Origin: Enterobacter ludwigii
Lineage (GTDB): Bacteria > Pseudomonadota > Gammaproteobacteria > Enterobacterales > Enterobacteriaceae
DNA length: 64,000 nucleotides
Assembly: GCA_900068845.1 (NCBI GenBank)
Contig: CEFQ01000004.1
Coordinates: 159 to 64,158, forward strand
Direction of reading: 5' to 3'
Translations under genes and position numbers: made by a program
Shown: one piece after another, positions 52,681-63,780 of the stretch
Position numbering within the stretch: the first letter of the stretch is position 1
Layout of the letters: the number at the start of each line of letters is the position of its first letter
The notes under the pieces: model-generated
Seen by the model: the letters and a program-made list of their open reading frames with translations, nothing else
The model's database searches: none
Told to the model about the DNA's origin: nothing

Positions 52681-53961
52681 TTGTTTGACCGTTATGATGC
52701 CGGTGAGCAGGCCGTACTGGTACACATCTGGTTCTCCCAAGACAAAGAGCTGGAAGATTTGCAGGAGTTTGAAACTCTTGTCTCTTCTGCGGGCGTTGAA
52801 GCGCTGCAAGTCATTACGGGCAGCCGTAAAGCGCCACATCCCAAATATTTTGTCGGTGAAGGAAAGGCAGTTGAAATTGCCGATGCGGTAAAAGCGAGTG
52901 GAGCATCGGTCGTGTTATTCGATCATGCCTTAACTCCTGCTCAGGAACGTAATCTTGAACGGCTGTGCGAATGTCGCGTAATCGATCGCACCGGCTTAAT
53001 TCTCGATATTTTCGCCCAGCGCGCCCGCACCCATGAAGGGAAACTGCAGGTCGAGCTGGCACAGTTGCGCCATTTAGCCACCCGTTTGGTTCGCGGATGG
53101 ACACACCTTGAACGCCAAAAAGGCGGTATCGGTTTACGGGGTCCGGGTGAAACTCAGCTGGAAACGGACCGACGCCTGCTGCGTGGTCGCATCAGTCAGA
53201 TTCTCTCCCGTCTTGAACGCGTCGAAAAACAGCGCGATCAGGGCAGACAAGCGCGCGCCAAAGCTGACGTGCCTACGGTCTCGCTGGTGGGTTACACCAA
53301 CGCCGGCAAATCAACCCTGTTTAACGCGATCACCTCTGCGGATGTTTATGTAGCGGATCAACTGTTCGCAACACTGGATCCTACGTTACGTCGTCTGAAT
53401 GTGGCGGATGTCGGTGAAGTGGTGTTAGCAGACACGGTCGGTTTTATCCGTCACTTGCCGCACGACTTGGTCGCGGCGTTTAAAGCCACGCTGCAGGAAA
53501 CACGTCAGGCAACATTACTGCTGCATGTGATTGATGCCGCGGATTTGCGCGTTAATGACAACATTGATGCCGTAAACGACGTTCTGGAAGAGATTGAAGC
53601 CGACGAAATTCCGGCGCTGCTGATCATGAACAAAATCGATATGCTGGAGGACTTTGTGCCGCGTATCGATCGTAACGAAGAGAATCAACCGATTCGCGTT
53701 TGGTTATCTGCACAGAGCGGCGTGGGTCTGCCGTTGCTGTGGCAGGCGCTTTCTGAGCGTTTAGCCGGTGAAATTGCGCAGTACGACTTACGTCTGCCGC
53801 CGGAAGCTGGCCGTTTACGCAGTCGTTTTTATCAGCTACATGCAATAGAAAAAGAATGGAATGAGGATGATGGCTGTGTGGGTTTGCACGTGCGTATGCC
53901 GATTGTTGATTGGCGTCGTTTGTGTAAACAAGAGCCGTCGCTAGCCAGTTATATTGTTTGA
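52681..53961 (+). CDS. hflX: Ribosome-splitting GTPase HflX
   Basis: 426 residues (E. coli 426), starting with TTG. It rescues stalled 70S ribosomes by splitting them after heat or antibiotic stress. The N-terminal domain has [21 protein letters not shown] and the Gly-rich linker [18 protein letters not shown]. The G domain has [23 protein letters not shown] and NKIDML. Confidence 0.97.
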   Translation: MFDRYDAGEQAVLVHIWFSQDKELEDLQEFETLVSSAGVEALQVITGSRKAPHPKYFVGEGKAVEIADAVKASGASVVLFDHALTPAQERNLERLCECRVIDRTGLILDIFAQRARTHEGKLQVELAQLRHLATRLVRGWTHLERQKGGIGLRGPGETQLETDRRLLRGRISQILSRLERVEKQRDQGRQARAKADVPTVSLVGYTNAGKSTLFNAITSADVYVADQLFATLDPTLRRLNVADVGEVVLADTVGFIRHLPHDLVAAFKATLQETRQATLLLHVIDAADLRVNDNIDAVNDVLEEIEADEIPALLIMNKIDMLEDFVPRIDRNEENQPIRVWLSAQSGVGLPLLWQALSERLAGEIAQYDLRLPPEAGRLRSRFYQLHAIEKEWNEDDGCVGLHVRMPIVDWRRLCKQEPSLASYIV

Positions 53962-54039
53962 TATTGCCCAATCGCACTTACCCAAAAAAGATTTCAGGTT
54001 GTAGTAATTATCGTTGCAGGCCGAAATATTATGGTTTTA

Positions 54040-54156
54040 CGCGAATATTTCGGATTGCGGCAAGGCGGCAACTGAGCAAATCCCCAGGAGCTTACATCGG
54101 TAAGTGACTGGGATGCGTGAAGGCAGCCAACGCAGCTGCAATCCGAAAGATGAAGG
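54040..54156 (+). repeat. ERIC element 4 (between hflX and hflK)
   Basis: Ends TTTCGGATTGC (54048) and GCAATCCGAAA (54138-54148) are perfect complements around a near-consensus ERIC core: AAATCCCCAGGAGCTTACAT, TAAGTGACTGGGATGCGTG, AAGGCAGCCAACGCAG. It lies in the 229-nt gap between genes usually co-transcribed, ending about 35 nt before hflK. Confidence 0.92.
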
Positions 54157-54190
54157 GTAAAACCGTAAATACAATAAATGGAGTAGAGAC

Positions 54191-55426
54191 ATGGCGTGGA
54201 ATCAGCCCGGAAATAACGGACAGGACCGCGACCCGTGGGGAAGCAGCAATAATCAAGGCGGCAACTCTGGGGGAAATAAAGGAGGTCGCGATCAGGGACC
54301 ACCTGATCTGGATGATATCTTCCGAAAGCTGAGTAAAAAACTCGGTGGACTGGGCGGTGGCAAACAGAATGACAATGGCCAACGCAGCGGCGGTAGCGGT
54401 GGCAAAGTGGTTGGCATTGTTGCCGTAGCAGCAGTCGTTATCTGGGCGGCTAGCGGTTTCTACACCATTAAAGAAGCGGAACGTGGCGTCGTTACACGTT
54501 TTGGCAAATTCAGCCATTTGGTTGAGCCTGGTCTTAACTGGAAACCGACCTTTATCGATCAAGTTCGCGCCGTGAATGTTGAAGCGGTACGTGAACTGGC
54601 GGCGTCTGGCGTGATGCTGACTTCCGACGAGAACGTGGTGCGCGTTGAGATGAACGTGCAGTACCGCGTGACCGATCCTGAGCGTTATCTGTATGCCGTG
54701 ACCAGCGCCGACGACAGTCTGCGTCAGGCCACTGACAGCGCCTTGCGTGGCGTCATTGGTCGCTCAACCATGGACCGCATCCTGACGGAAGGTCGTACCG
54801 TGGTACGTAGCGAAACGCAGCGTGAACTTGACGAGACTATCCGTCCGTACAACATGGGGATTACCTTGCTGGACGTAAACTTCCAGGCGGCGCGTCCACC
54901 GGAAGAAGTTAAAGCCTCGTTCGATGATGCGATTGCCGCGCGTGAAAACCGCGAACAGTATGTTCGTGAAGCTGAAGCTTATTCGAACGAAGTTCAGCCG
55001 CGTGCCAATGGCCAGGCGCAGCGTATCCTCGAAGAGGGTCGTGCTTACAAAGAACGTACGGTGTTAGAAGCGCAGGGTGAAGTAGCACGCTTTGCCCGCT
55101 TGCTGCCAGAATATAAAGCTGCACCAGAAATCACTAAAGAACGTCTCTACATTGAAACCATGGAACGTGTGTTGAGCCATACCCGTAAGGTATTAATCAG
55201 CGATCGTGGTAGCAATTTGACCGTTCTGCCATTGGATCAACTGATGCGCGGTGGTCAGGCATCTGGCCAGGGCGGTCAAAAAATGACTAATTTAATGAAG
55301 TCTCCTTCGTCGTCCGATAGCAGTGCGAACCGTGGAGATACTTCATCATACAGTCCAGACAGCATCATGGATCAGCGTCGCGCTAATGCGCTGCGCAACG
55401 ATACCCAGCGCCAGGGGAGGGAGTAA
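54191..55426 (+). CDS. hflK: FtsH regulator HflK
   Basis: 411 residues (E. coli 419). A Gly/Asn/Gln-rich cytoplasmic N-terminus (about 1-75) is followed by one membrane segment (about 77-97) and an SPFH/band 7 domain with coiled coil. With HflC it forms a large periplasmic cage around FtsH and tunes degradation of membrane proteins and, in E. coli, the lambda CII protein. It lies 3 nt before hflC. Confidence 0.97.
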   Translation: MAWNQPGNNGQDRDPWGSSNNQGGNSGGNKGGRDQGPPDLDDIFRKLSKKLGGLGGGKQNDNGQRSGGSGGKVVGIVAVAAVVIWAASGFYTIKEAERGVVTRFGKFSHLVEPGLNWKPTFIDQVRAVNVEAVRELAASGVMLTSDENVVRVEMNVQYRVTDPERYLYAVTSADDSLRQATDSALRGVIGRSTMDRILTEGRTVVRSETQRELDETIRPYNMGITLLDVNFQAARPPEEVKASFDDAIAARENREQYVREAEAYSNEVQPRANGQAQRILEEGRAYKERTVLEAQGEVARFARLLPEYKAAPEITKERLYIETMERVLSHTRKVLISDRGSNLTVLPLDQLMRGGQASGQGGQKMTNLMKSPSSSDSSANRGDTSSYSPDSIMDQRRANALRNDTQRQGRE

Positions 55427-55429
55427 TCG

Positions 55430-56434
55430 ATGCGTAAGCCAATCATCGCCGTAATTATTGTAGTGCTGGTGGTGCTTTACGCGTCACTGTTCGTGGTGCA
55501 GGAAGGCCAGCGTGGCATCGTGCTGCGCTTTGGTAAAGTTCTGCGTGATGACGAAAACAAACCGCTGGTGTACGCACCGGGTCTGCATTTCAAAATTCCG
55601 TTTATCGAAACCATGAAATCACTGGATGCGCGCATTCAGACCATGGATAACCAAGCCGACCGCTTTGTTACCAAAGAGAAGAAAGACCTGATCGTTGATT
55701 CCTACATCAAATGGCGCATCAGTGATTTCAGCCGTTACTACCTCGCAACCGGTGGTGGCGATGTTTCTCAGGCTGAAGTGTTGCTGAAGCGTAAATTCAG
55801 TGACCGTCTGCGTTCTGAAATGGGTCGTCTGGATGTGAAAGACATCGTAACCGATTCGCGTGGCCGTTTGACCACCGACGTTCGCGATGCGCTGAACACT
55901 GGTAGTGCGGGCAATGATGATGACGTTCAGACTCCTGCAGCCGATGATGCGATTGCCAATGCGGCGGCACGCGTAGAGCGTGAAACCAATAGCAGCGAAC
56001 CGGCACCAAACCCGAACAGCATGGCGGCGTTGGGTATTCAGGTTGTCGACGTGCGTATCAAGCAGATCAACTTGCCGACTGAAGTGTCTGACGCGATCTA
56101 CAACCGTATGCGCGCTGAGCGTGAAGCGGTAGCGCGTAGTCAGCGTTCACAAGGTCAGGAAGAAGCAGAGAAACTACGCGCGCAGGCTGATTATCAGGTG
56201 ACGCGTACGCTGGCAGAAGCTCAGCGTGAAGCGCTGATTTCACGTGGTGAAGGTGATGGTGAAGCGGCTAAATTGTTTGCTGATGCTTTCAGCAAAGATC
56301 CGGATTTCTACGCCTTTATCCGCAGCCTGCGTGCCTATGAGAATAGCTTCTCAGACAATCAGGATGTGTTGGTGCTGAGCCCGGATAGCGATTTCTTCCG
56401 CTATATGAAAGCGCCCTCTAACGCCACGCGTTAA
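55430..56434 (+). CDS. hflC: FtsH regulator HflC
   Basis: 334 residues, as in E. coli. One N-terminal membrane segment (about 4-23) and an SPFH domain (VVQEGQRGIVLRFGKVL) followed by a coiled coil make it the partner of HflK. It is translated right after hflK, suiting their equal numbers in the complex. A strong terminator follows. Confidence 0.98.
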   Translation: MRKPIIAVIIVVLVVLYASLFVVQEGQRGIVLRFGKVLRDDENKPLVYAPGLHFKIPFIETMKSLDARIQTMDNQADRFVTKEKKDLIVDSYIKWRISDFSRYYLATGGGDVSQAEVLLKRKFSDRLRSEMGRLDVKDIVTDSRGRLTTDVRDALNTGSAGNDDDVQTPAADDAIANAAARVERETNSSEPAPNPNSMAALGIQVVDVRIKQINLPTEVSDAIYNRMRAEREAVARSQRSQGQEEAEKLRAQADYQVTRTLAEAQREALISRGEGDGEAAKLFADAFSKDPDFYAFIRSLRAYENSFSDNQDVLVLSPDSDFFRYMKAPSNATR

Positions 56435-56451
56435 GAACTGATATAAAGTCC

Positions 56452-56480
56452 AGGCCGACAATGTTGTCGGCCTTTTTTTT
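56452..56480 (+). terminator. Intrinsic terminator after hflC
   Basis: A 9-bp stem, AGGCCGACA / TGTCGGCCT, with a 4-nt loop and eight T, 17 nt past the hflC stop and just before yjeT. Confidence 0.9.
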
Positions 56481-56491
56481 GGGAAAAAATC

Positions 56492-56692
56492 ATGAACTCA
56501 ACCATCTGGATGGCGCTGGCTTTGGTTTTGGTGCTGGAAGGTCTTGGGCCGATGTTTATGCCACGTGCCTGGCGCCGCATGATCCTGGCGATGACACAAT
56601 TACCCGATCGTCTCCTCCATCGTTTTGGTGGCGGATTAGTGGTGGCCGGCGTGGTGATTTACGCCATGATCAGCATGCATGCGCGAGGATAA
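56492..56692 (+). CDS. yjeT: YjeT family small membrane protein
   Basis: 66 residues (E. coli 65), DUF2065. Two hydrophobic segments (about 5-22 and 44-62) flank a basic loop FMPRAWRRMILAMTQLPDR. Function is unknown. It begins only 12 nt after the hflC terminator, so expression may depend on read-through. Position before purA matches E. coli. Confidence 0.9.
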   Translation: MNSTIWMALALVLVLEGLGPMFMPRAWRRMILAMTQLPDRLLHRFGGGLVVAGVVIYAMISMHARG

Positions 56693-56787
56693 GTAAAAAT
56701 TAATGTGATGTCGTACGACTCAGTTGTGTCTGTTGGCCACTGTTCACCCAACATGTTGTGAGCTGAGCAAAACTCAGGCAAAAAACA

Positions 56788-56803
56788 GCGCAATCGTATG
56801 CTA
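56788..56803. promoter_or_regulatory. Candidate PurR operator of purA
   Basis: GCGCAATCGTATGCTA matches 11 of 16 positions of ACGCAAACGTTTGCGT, including the central CG step. It lies 67 nt before purA, a gene known to be PurR-regulated in E. coli. The match is only moderate. Confidence 0.4.
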
Positions 56804-56848
56804 AAAGTGCTGAAAGAGTAAAAGTCAGGTGGTAGAATCCATTTTTAA

Positions 56849-58168
<1,320 letters not shown>

Positions 58169-58175
58169 TCTCCTC

Positions 58176-58201
58176 AGGCCGGACAATGTCCGGCCTTTGT
58201 A
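58176..58201 (+). terminator. Intrinsic terminator of purA
   Basis: A 9-bp stem, AGGCCGGAC / GTCCGGCCT, with an AAT loop and a short T-rich tail, 8 nt past the purA stop codon. Confidence 0.85.
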
Positions 58202-58359
58202 TTTCTAATCTTTGACCCCACTCACTCTATTTTTTCTTGCAAATATCGATACTTGCCTGAAAAAAACGCACCGGCCACCACGCTCTGGTTTATCATCATA
58301 CTTAAACATCACGCCGACCGGCGCATAACCATAACGTCCGATGATTCACTGAGGTATAT

Positions 58360-58803
58360 GTGCAGCTAACAAGTTTTACCGATTATGGTCTGCGTGCCCT
58401 GATTTACATGGCGACGTTACCGGAAGGTAAGCAGACCAACATTACCGAAGTCACCGATACCTATGGGGTATCGCGTAACCATATGGTTAAAATCATCAAC
58501 CAACTTAGCCGGGCTGGCTTTGTCGCCGCTACACGCGGTAAAAACGGCGGAATTCGTTTAGGCATGGACCCGGAAAAAATCGTCATTGGCGATGTGGTGC
58601 GTAGAATGGAGCCATTGCAGTTGGTGAATTGTGACGAGTGCGTGATTACGCCTGCCTGTCGTTTGCGTAAGGCATTGCACGATGCGGTCCAGCTATTCCT
58701 CAAGGAACTGGACAAGTACACGCTGGCCGATTTGGTCAAAAACAACGACTCGCTGTACCAACTTTTGTTGTCCGAACCGCCGGTGGCAATCCAAATTAAA
58801 TGA
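58360..58803 (+). CDS. nsrR: Nitric oxide-sensing repressor NsrR
   Basis: A 147-residue Rrf2-family repressor starting with GTG, orthologue of E. coli NsrR (141). A winged helix covers residues 1-80. Cysteines C91, C94 and C100 should bind the [2Fe-2S] or [4Fe-4S] cluster whose damage by nitric oxide lifts repression of hmp and related genes. The spacing C-x2-C-x5-C is two residues shorter than the C-x4-C-x5-C I recall for E. coli. It heads the nsrR-rnr-rlmB operon, 16 nt before rnr. Confidence 0.95.
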   Translation: MQLTSFTDYGLRALIYMATLPEGKQTNITEVTDTYGVSRNHMVKIINQLSRAGFVAATRGKNGGIRLGMDPEKIVIGDVVRRMEPLQLVNCDECVITPACRLRKALHDAVQLFLKELDKYTLADLVKNNDSLYQLLLSEPPVAIQIK

Positions 58804-58819
58804 CATCGGAGGAACCGTA

Positions 58820-61267
58820 ATGTCAAAAGATCCTTTTCAGGATAGAGAAGCTGAAAAATACGAAAACCCTATTCCAAGCCGCGAATTTATTCTGGCTCTG
58901 TTAGAAAAAAGGGAAAAACCGACCAACCGCGATGACATCGCGCAGGAATTGAATATCACCAGCGAAGAGCAGCTGGAAGCGCTGCGTCGCCGTCTGCGGG
59001 CGATGGAACGCGATGGTCAGCTGGTGTTTACGCGCCGTCAATGTTATGCCCTGCCGGAACGTCTCGATCTTATCCGCGGTAAAGTGATTGGTCACCGCGA
59101 TGGCTACGGCTTCCTGCGTGTTGAAGGACAGAAAGATGATTTCTATCTCTCTGCCGAACAGATGAAGTTCTGCCTGCACGGCGACGTGATTCTGGCGCAG
59201 CCGGGCAGCGCCGATCGTAAAGGTCGTCGCGAAGCGCGCGTGGTACGTGTGCTTGAGCCACGTAACAGCCAGATCGTCGGCCGTTACTTTACCGATGCAG
59301 GTACCGGATTTGTGGTGCCAGACGATAGCCGTCTGAGCTTCGACATCCTAATCCCGCAGGAAGAAACGCTGAATGCGCGTATGGGTTCCGTGGTGGTGGT
59401 TGAGATTACTCAGCGTGCCACGCGTCGCACTAAAGCGCTCGGTAAAGTTACTGAACTGCTGGGCGATGATATGGGGACCAGCCTTGCTGTTGATATGGCG
59501 GTGCGCACCCATGAAATCCCGCACACCTGGCCGGAAGAGGTAGAGAAGCAGGTCGCTAAGCTGAAAGAAGACGTTCCGGAAGAGGCAAAGCGTGGGCGTG
59601 TTGATTTACGCAAGCTGCCGCTGGTCACCATCGACGGTGAAGATGCGCGCGACTTTGATGACGCGGTCTTCTGCGAGAAAAAGCGCGGCGGCGGCTGGCG
59701 TTTGTGGGTGGCGATTGCCGATGTGAGCTATTACGTGCGTCCGGGTACGCCGCTGGATGATGAAGCTCATCAGCGTGGCACATCCGTCTATTTCCCGTCG
59801 CAGGTTATCCCGATGCTGCCGGAGATTCTCTCCAACGGCTTATGCTCGCTGAATCCGCAGGTTGATCGTTTGTGCATGGTGTGTGAGATGACCATCTCCT
59901 CCAGCGGCAAACTTACCGGTTTCAAACACTATGAAGCGGTGATGAATTCCCATGCGCGACTGACTTACAACAAAGTGTGGAACATTCTGCAAGGTGATGC
60001 CGATCTGTGCGAACAATATGCGGCGCAGGTTCCCCATCTGCATGAGCTACACAACATGTACCAGGTGCTGGAGACCGCGCGTGAGCAGCGTGGCGGCATC
60101 TCGTTTGAAACCGACGAAGCCAAGTTCATCTTCAACGCCGAGCGTCGCATTGAGCGCGTTGAGCGCACCTCACGCAATGATGCGCATAAGCTGATTGAAG
60201 AGTGCATGATTCTCGCTAACATCGCGTCGGCGCGTTTTGTTGAGAAAAACGAAGAGCCTGCATTGTTCCGCGATCACGATCGTCCAAGCGAAGACAGCAT
60301 CAAAAGCTTCCGTACCGTACTGAACGAGCTGGGCTTAAGCTTGCCGGGCGGCGCTAAGCCACACCCAACCGATTATGCTGCTCTGCTGAAGCAAGTGGCC
60401 GATCGTCCAGACGCCGAAATGCTGCAAACCATGTTGCTGCGTTCGATGAAACAGGCAGTTTACGATCCGGAAAACCGGGGTCACTTCGGCCTGGCGCTGG
60501 CGTCTTATGCGCACTTTACCTCACCGATTCGCCGTTATCCGGACTTACTTCTGCATCGCGCCATCAAGTATCTGCTGGCGAAAGAGAAGGGTGAAGTGGA
60601 TGGCATCACCACGCCGACCGGTGGTTATCACTACGATATGCAGCAGATGCTGCAGCTCGGTCAACACTGCTCGCTAACCGAGCGTCGTGCTGATGAAGCC
60701 ACGCGTGATGTCGCGGATTGGCTGAAATGTGACTTCATGCAAGATCAGGTTGGTAGCGTGTTCAACGGCGTGATCTCCAGCGTGACTGGTTTTGGATTCT
60801 TCGTGCGCCTTAACGATCTGTTTATTGATGGTCTGGTACACGTCTCCGCACTAGATAACGATTATTATCGCTTCGATGCGGTGGGCCAGCGTCTGATTGG
60901 TGAATCCGGCGGCCGCACTTATCGCCTTGGCGATGCGGTGGAAGTGCGCGTTGACGCGGTACATATGGACGAGCGCAAAATCGACTTCGCGCTGATCTCC
61001 AGCAAGCGCGTACCGCGTGGCGAAGGCAAAACCGAGCGCGAGCGTGAGAAACGTGGCGGCAAACCGCCCGCTAAACGTCGTCGTGATGCCGGTAAGAAGG
61101 GAACTTTCGAGCCTGATTCAGCGTTCCGCAGCGAGAAGAAGTCTGCGGTTGCTGAACAACCGGCTAAAACTGAGAAAAAAGGCAAAAAAGTCTCCGAAAA
61201 AACCCGTAAAATCGCCGCCGCCACCAAGGCCAAGCGCGTATCTAAGAAGAAGCCGGGTGAAGCCTAA
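58820..61267 (+). CDS. rnr: Ribonuclease R
   Basis: 815 residues (E. coli 813) from the ATG with a GGAGG ribosome-binding site; the open frame extends 46 codons into nsrR and is rejected. It is a processive 3'-5' exonuclease that degrades structured RNA and acts in trans-translation quality control. N-terminal helix-turn-helix and cold-shock domains precede the RNB catalytic centre ([20 protein letters not shown]), an S1 domain ([15 protein letters not shown]), and a Lys-rich tail. Confidence 0.98.
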   Translation: MSKDPFQDREAEKYENPIPSREFILALLEKREKPTNRDDIAQELNITSEEQLEALRRRLRAMERDGQLVFTRRQCYALPERLDLIRGKVIGHRDGYGFLRVEGQKDDFYLSAEQMKFCLHGDVILAQPGSADRKGRREARVVRVLEPRNSQIVGRYFTDAGTGFVVPDDSRLSFDILIPQEETLNARMGSVVVVEITQRATRRTKALGKVTELLGDDMGTSLAVDMAVRTHEIPHTWPEEVEKQVAKLKEDVPEEAKRGRVDLRKLPLVTIDGEDARDFDDAVFCEKKRGGGWRLWVAIADVSYYVRPGTPLDDEAHQRGTSVYFPSQVIPMLPEILSNGLCSLNPQVDRLCMVCEMTISSSGKLTGFKHYEAVMNSHARLTYNKVWNILQGDADLCEQYAAQVPHLHELHNMYQVLETAREQRGGISFETDEAKFIFNAERRIERVERTSRNDAHKLIEECMILANIASARFVEKNEEPALFRDHDRPSEDSIKSFRTVLNELGLSLPGGAKPHPTDYAALLKQVADRPDAEMLQTMLLRSMKQAVYDPENRGHFGLALASYAHFTSPIRRYPDLLLHRAIKYLLAKEKGEVDGITTPTGGYHYDMQQMLQLGQHCSLTERRADEATRDVADWLKCDFMQDQVGSVFNGVISSVTGFGFFVRLNDLFIDGLVHVSALDNDYYRFDAVGQRLIGESGGRTYRLGDAVEVRVDAVHMDERKIDFALISSKRVPRGEGKTEREREKRGGKPPAKRRRDAGKKGTFEPDSAFRSEKKSAVAEQPAKTEKKGKKVSEKTRKIAAATKAKRVSKKKPGEA

Positions 61268-61333
61268 AGCCTGAAGATGGCTGGCCCGAATGGGCCAGTT
61301 TTCAACGTATCAAATCCAACCTTGAGCAAAGTA

Positions 61334-62068
61334 ATGAGTGAAATAATTTTTGGTATTCATAGCGTGCAGGCGCTACTGGAACGCGATCCACAGCGTTTCC
61401 AGGAAGTCTTTATCCTTAAAGGCCGCGAAGATCGTCGCCTGCAGCCGCTGATCCTCGCACTGGAAGCTCAGGGAATCCCGGTGCAGGTTGCCAATCGTCA
61501 ATGGCTGGATAGCCAGGTTGAAGGCGGCGTGCATCAAGGTATCGTGGCGCGTGTGAAACCCGGTAAGCAATACCAGGAAGGTGATTTACCGGATCTGCTG
61601 CAGAGCCTGGAGAAACCCTTCTTGCTGGTACTGGATGGCGTTACCGATCCGCACAATCTTGGCGCTTGCCTGCGTAGCGCTGACGCCGCAGGCGTGCATG
61701 CGGTGATCGTGCCGAAAGATCGCGCAGCCCCGTTGAATGCTACGGCGAAGAAAGTGGCCAGCGGTGCGGCGGAAAACGTGCCGTTGATTCGTGTGACTAA
61801 CCTGGCGCGTACCCTGCGTTTGCTGCAGGAATACAACGTCTGGGTGGTGGGTACGGCGGGCGAAGCCGATCACACCGTTTTCCAAAGTAAAATGACCGGT
61901 CCAATGGCGCTGGTGATGGGGGCGGAAGGTGAAGGGATGCGTCGTTTAACGCGTGAGCACTGCGATGAACTGATCAGCATCCCAATGGCCGGCAGCGTTT
62001 CATCACTTAACGTGTCCGTTGCCACCGGTGTATGTCTGTTCGAAGCCGTTCGTCAGCGTCAGGCGTGA
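61334..62068 (+). CDS. rlmB: 23S rRNA (guanosine-2'-O)-methyltransferase RlmB
   Basis: 244 residues (E. coli 243) from the ATG at the E. coli-like start [13 protein letters not shown]; 19 upstream codons of open frame are rejected. It is a SPOUT-fold enzyme that methylates G2251 in the ribosomal P-loop. Motifs are [27 protein letters not shown] and [14 protein letters not shown]. It follows rnr by 66 nt. Confidence 0.98.
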   Translation: MSEIIFGIHSVQALLERDPQRFQEVFILKGREDRRLQPLILALEAQGIPVQVANRQWLDSQVEGGVHQGIVARVKPGKQYQEGDLPDLLQSLEKPFLLVLDGVTDPHNLGACLRSADAAGVHAVIVPKDRAAPLNATAKKVASGAAENVPLIRVTNLARTLRLLQEYNVWVVGTAGEADHTVFQSKMTGPMALVMGAEGEGMRRLTREHCDELISIPMAGSVSSLNVSVATGVCLFEAVRQRQA

Positions 62069-62111
62069 TCCCCGCCGCAAAATAGTTTTTGAGCCAGACA
62101 TAACTGCACAT

Positions 62112-62145
62112 CCTCTTCATACTTGAAAAATGAGTATGAGGAGGA
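62112..62145 (+). promoter_or_regulatory. Hairpin covering the aidB ribosome-binding site
   Basis: CCTCTTCATACT pairs with AGTATGAGGAGG (11 of 12 positions) around a 9-nt loop. The right arm contains the only good Shine-Dalgarno sequence of aidB (GAGGAGGA, 6 nt before the ATG), so the folded form would hide it. This is a direct sequence observation; a regulatory role is inferred. Confidence 0.6.
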
Positions 62146-62151
62146 CGTTTA

Positions 62152-63780
62152 ATGACCTGGACCACCCACACCGTATTCAATCAGCCCCATCCGCTCAGCA
62201 ACAGCAACCTGTTCACGCGCGATATTGCTTTGTGCGAGGCGGTAGTCCGCGAAGGTGCCAGCTGGGATCGTGAATGGCTGGCTTCAGTTGGTCTGCAACT
62301 TGGCAGTGCAGAATCCCTCGAATTAGGCCGCTTAGCCAACGTTGAAGCGCCGGAATTGCTGCGTTACAACGCGCGCGGTGAACGTCTTGACGAAGTGCGT
62401 TTTCATCCCGCCTGGCATCTTTTGATGCAGGGATTATGCGCCAGCCGTCTACACAATCTCAGCTGGCAGCCCGACGTACAGCCGCAGGCGATGGTGGCGC
62501 GTGCCGCAAGATTTATCCTGCATGCGCAGGTTGAAGCAGGCTCGCTCTGTTCCGTCACGATGACGCACGCCGCCATTCCGCTGCTGCAGAATCATCTGCC
62601 TGAACCCTATGCTGACTGGCGCGAAGCGCTGCTCAGCGATCGTTACGATGCGCACCATCTGCCGGGCAATAAGAAACGTGGCCTGCTGATTGGCATGGGC
62701 ATGACGGAAAAACAGGGCGGCACCGATGTGTTGAGTAACACCACACGCGCCGAACCGCTCGGCGTGCGCGGGCCGGGCGAAGCGTATCGTATCACCGGCC
62801 ATAAATGGTTTTTCTCGGTACCGCAAAGCGATGCACATCTGGTTCTGGCGCAAACTTCACAAGGTTTAAGTTGCTTCTTCCTGCCCCGCTTGCTGCCGGA
62901 TGGCACACGCAACGCTATCCGCATCGAACGCCTCAAAGACAAGCTCGGTAATCGCTCCAATGCCAGCGCGGAAGTGGAGTTTCAGGATGCCGTTGGCTGG
63001 CTGATGGGCGAGGAGGGCAACGGCGTGCGGCTGATCCTGAAGATGGGCGGCATGACGCGCTTTGACTGCGCGCTGGGTAGCCATGGACAAATGCGCCGTG
63101 CGCTGTCGATTGCCGTACACCATGCGCAACGGCGTCAGGTGATGGGCAAGAACCTTATCGATCAGCCGCTGATGCGCGTGGTGCTGGCGCAGCAAGCGCT
63201 GCAGCTGGAGGGCCAAACCGCATTGCTGTTGCGGCTGGCGCGCGCCTGGTCAACCCCCGCCAGCGAGCATGAGCGCTTATATGCACGCTTGTTCACACCC
63301 GCCGCTAAATATGTTGTCTGTCAGGCGGGTATCCCCTTTGTCGCGGAAGCGATGGAAGTGTTAGGTGGCATCGGTTATTGCGAAGAGAGCGAGCTGCCGC
63401 GCCTCTATCGCGAAATGCCAGTCAACAGCATTTGGGAAGGCTCCGGCAATGTGATGTGCCTTGATGTCCTGCGTGTACTTGGACGTCATGCCGAGGTGAT
63501 GACCATGTTACATGATGAGTTTGATGCGGTAAAAGGCAGCAATCGTCACTTTGATCGCCGCTGGCGTCAATTACGCTTGCAGCTCGCAAATCCCCGCGAA
63601 GGGCAGGCACGCGAGATCACGCGCGAACTGCTGCAGCTGGCGAGTGCTGCGATTCTGCTAAAAGTGGCAGAACCGCCACTGGCCGATGGTTGGTGTCAGC
63701 AGCACCTTGATCTGCGCGGCACGCGTGCATTAAGCGGCGATCTCTGCGCGCGCTTACTGTTGCGCTGCAGCACCGGTTGA
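62152..63780 (+). CDS. aidB: AidB, acyl-CoA dehydrogenase-like alkylation response protein
   Basis: 542 residues (E. coli 541). It is a flavoprotein of the acyl-CoA dehydrogenase superfamily with an extra C-terminal DNA-binding region; it is induced during the adaptive response and is thought to protect DNA or destroy alkylating agents. Flavin-binding stretches are GMGMTEKQGGTDVLSNTT and KWFFSVPQSDAHLVLAQ; the C-terminal dehydrogenase core has EAMEVLGGIGYCEES. The six yjf genes between rlmB and aidB in E. coli are missing here. Its 3' end overlaps convergent bsmA by 27 nt. Confidence 0.96.
   Translation: MTWTTHTVFNQPHPLSNSNLFTRDIALCEAVVREGASWDREWLASVGLQLGSAESLELGRLANVEAPELLRYNARGERLDEVRFHPAWHLLMQGLCASRLHNLSWQPDVQPQAMVARAARFILHAQVEAGSLCSVTMTHAAIPLLQNHLPEPYADWREALLSDRYDAHHLPGNKKRGLLIGMGMTEKQGGTDVLSNTTRAEPLGVRGPGEAYRITGHKWFFSVPQSDAHLVLAQTSQGLSCFFLPRLLPDGTRNAIRIERLKDKLGNRSNASAEVEFQDAVGWLMGEEGNGVRLILKMGGMTRFDCALGSHGQMRRALSIAVHHAQRRQVMGKNLIDQPLMRVVLAQQALQLEGQTALLLRLARAWSTPASEHERLYARLFTPAAKYVVCQAGIPFVAEAMEVLGGIGYCEESELPRLYREMPVNSIWEGSGNVMCLDVLRVLGRHAEVMTMLHDEFDAVKGSNRHFDRRWRQLRLQLANPREGQAREITRELLQLASAAILLKVAEPPLADGWCQQHLDLRGTRALSGDLCARLLLRCSTG

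Noticed and set aside
53994..54302. Minus-strand reading frame of 102 codons over the hflX-hflK gap
   Set aside because: It is a translation of ERIC element 4 continued antisense into hflK.
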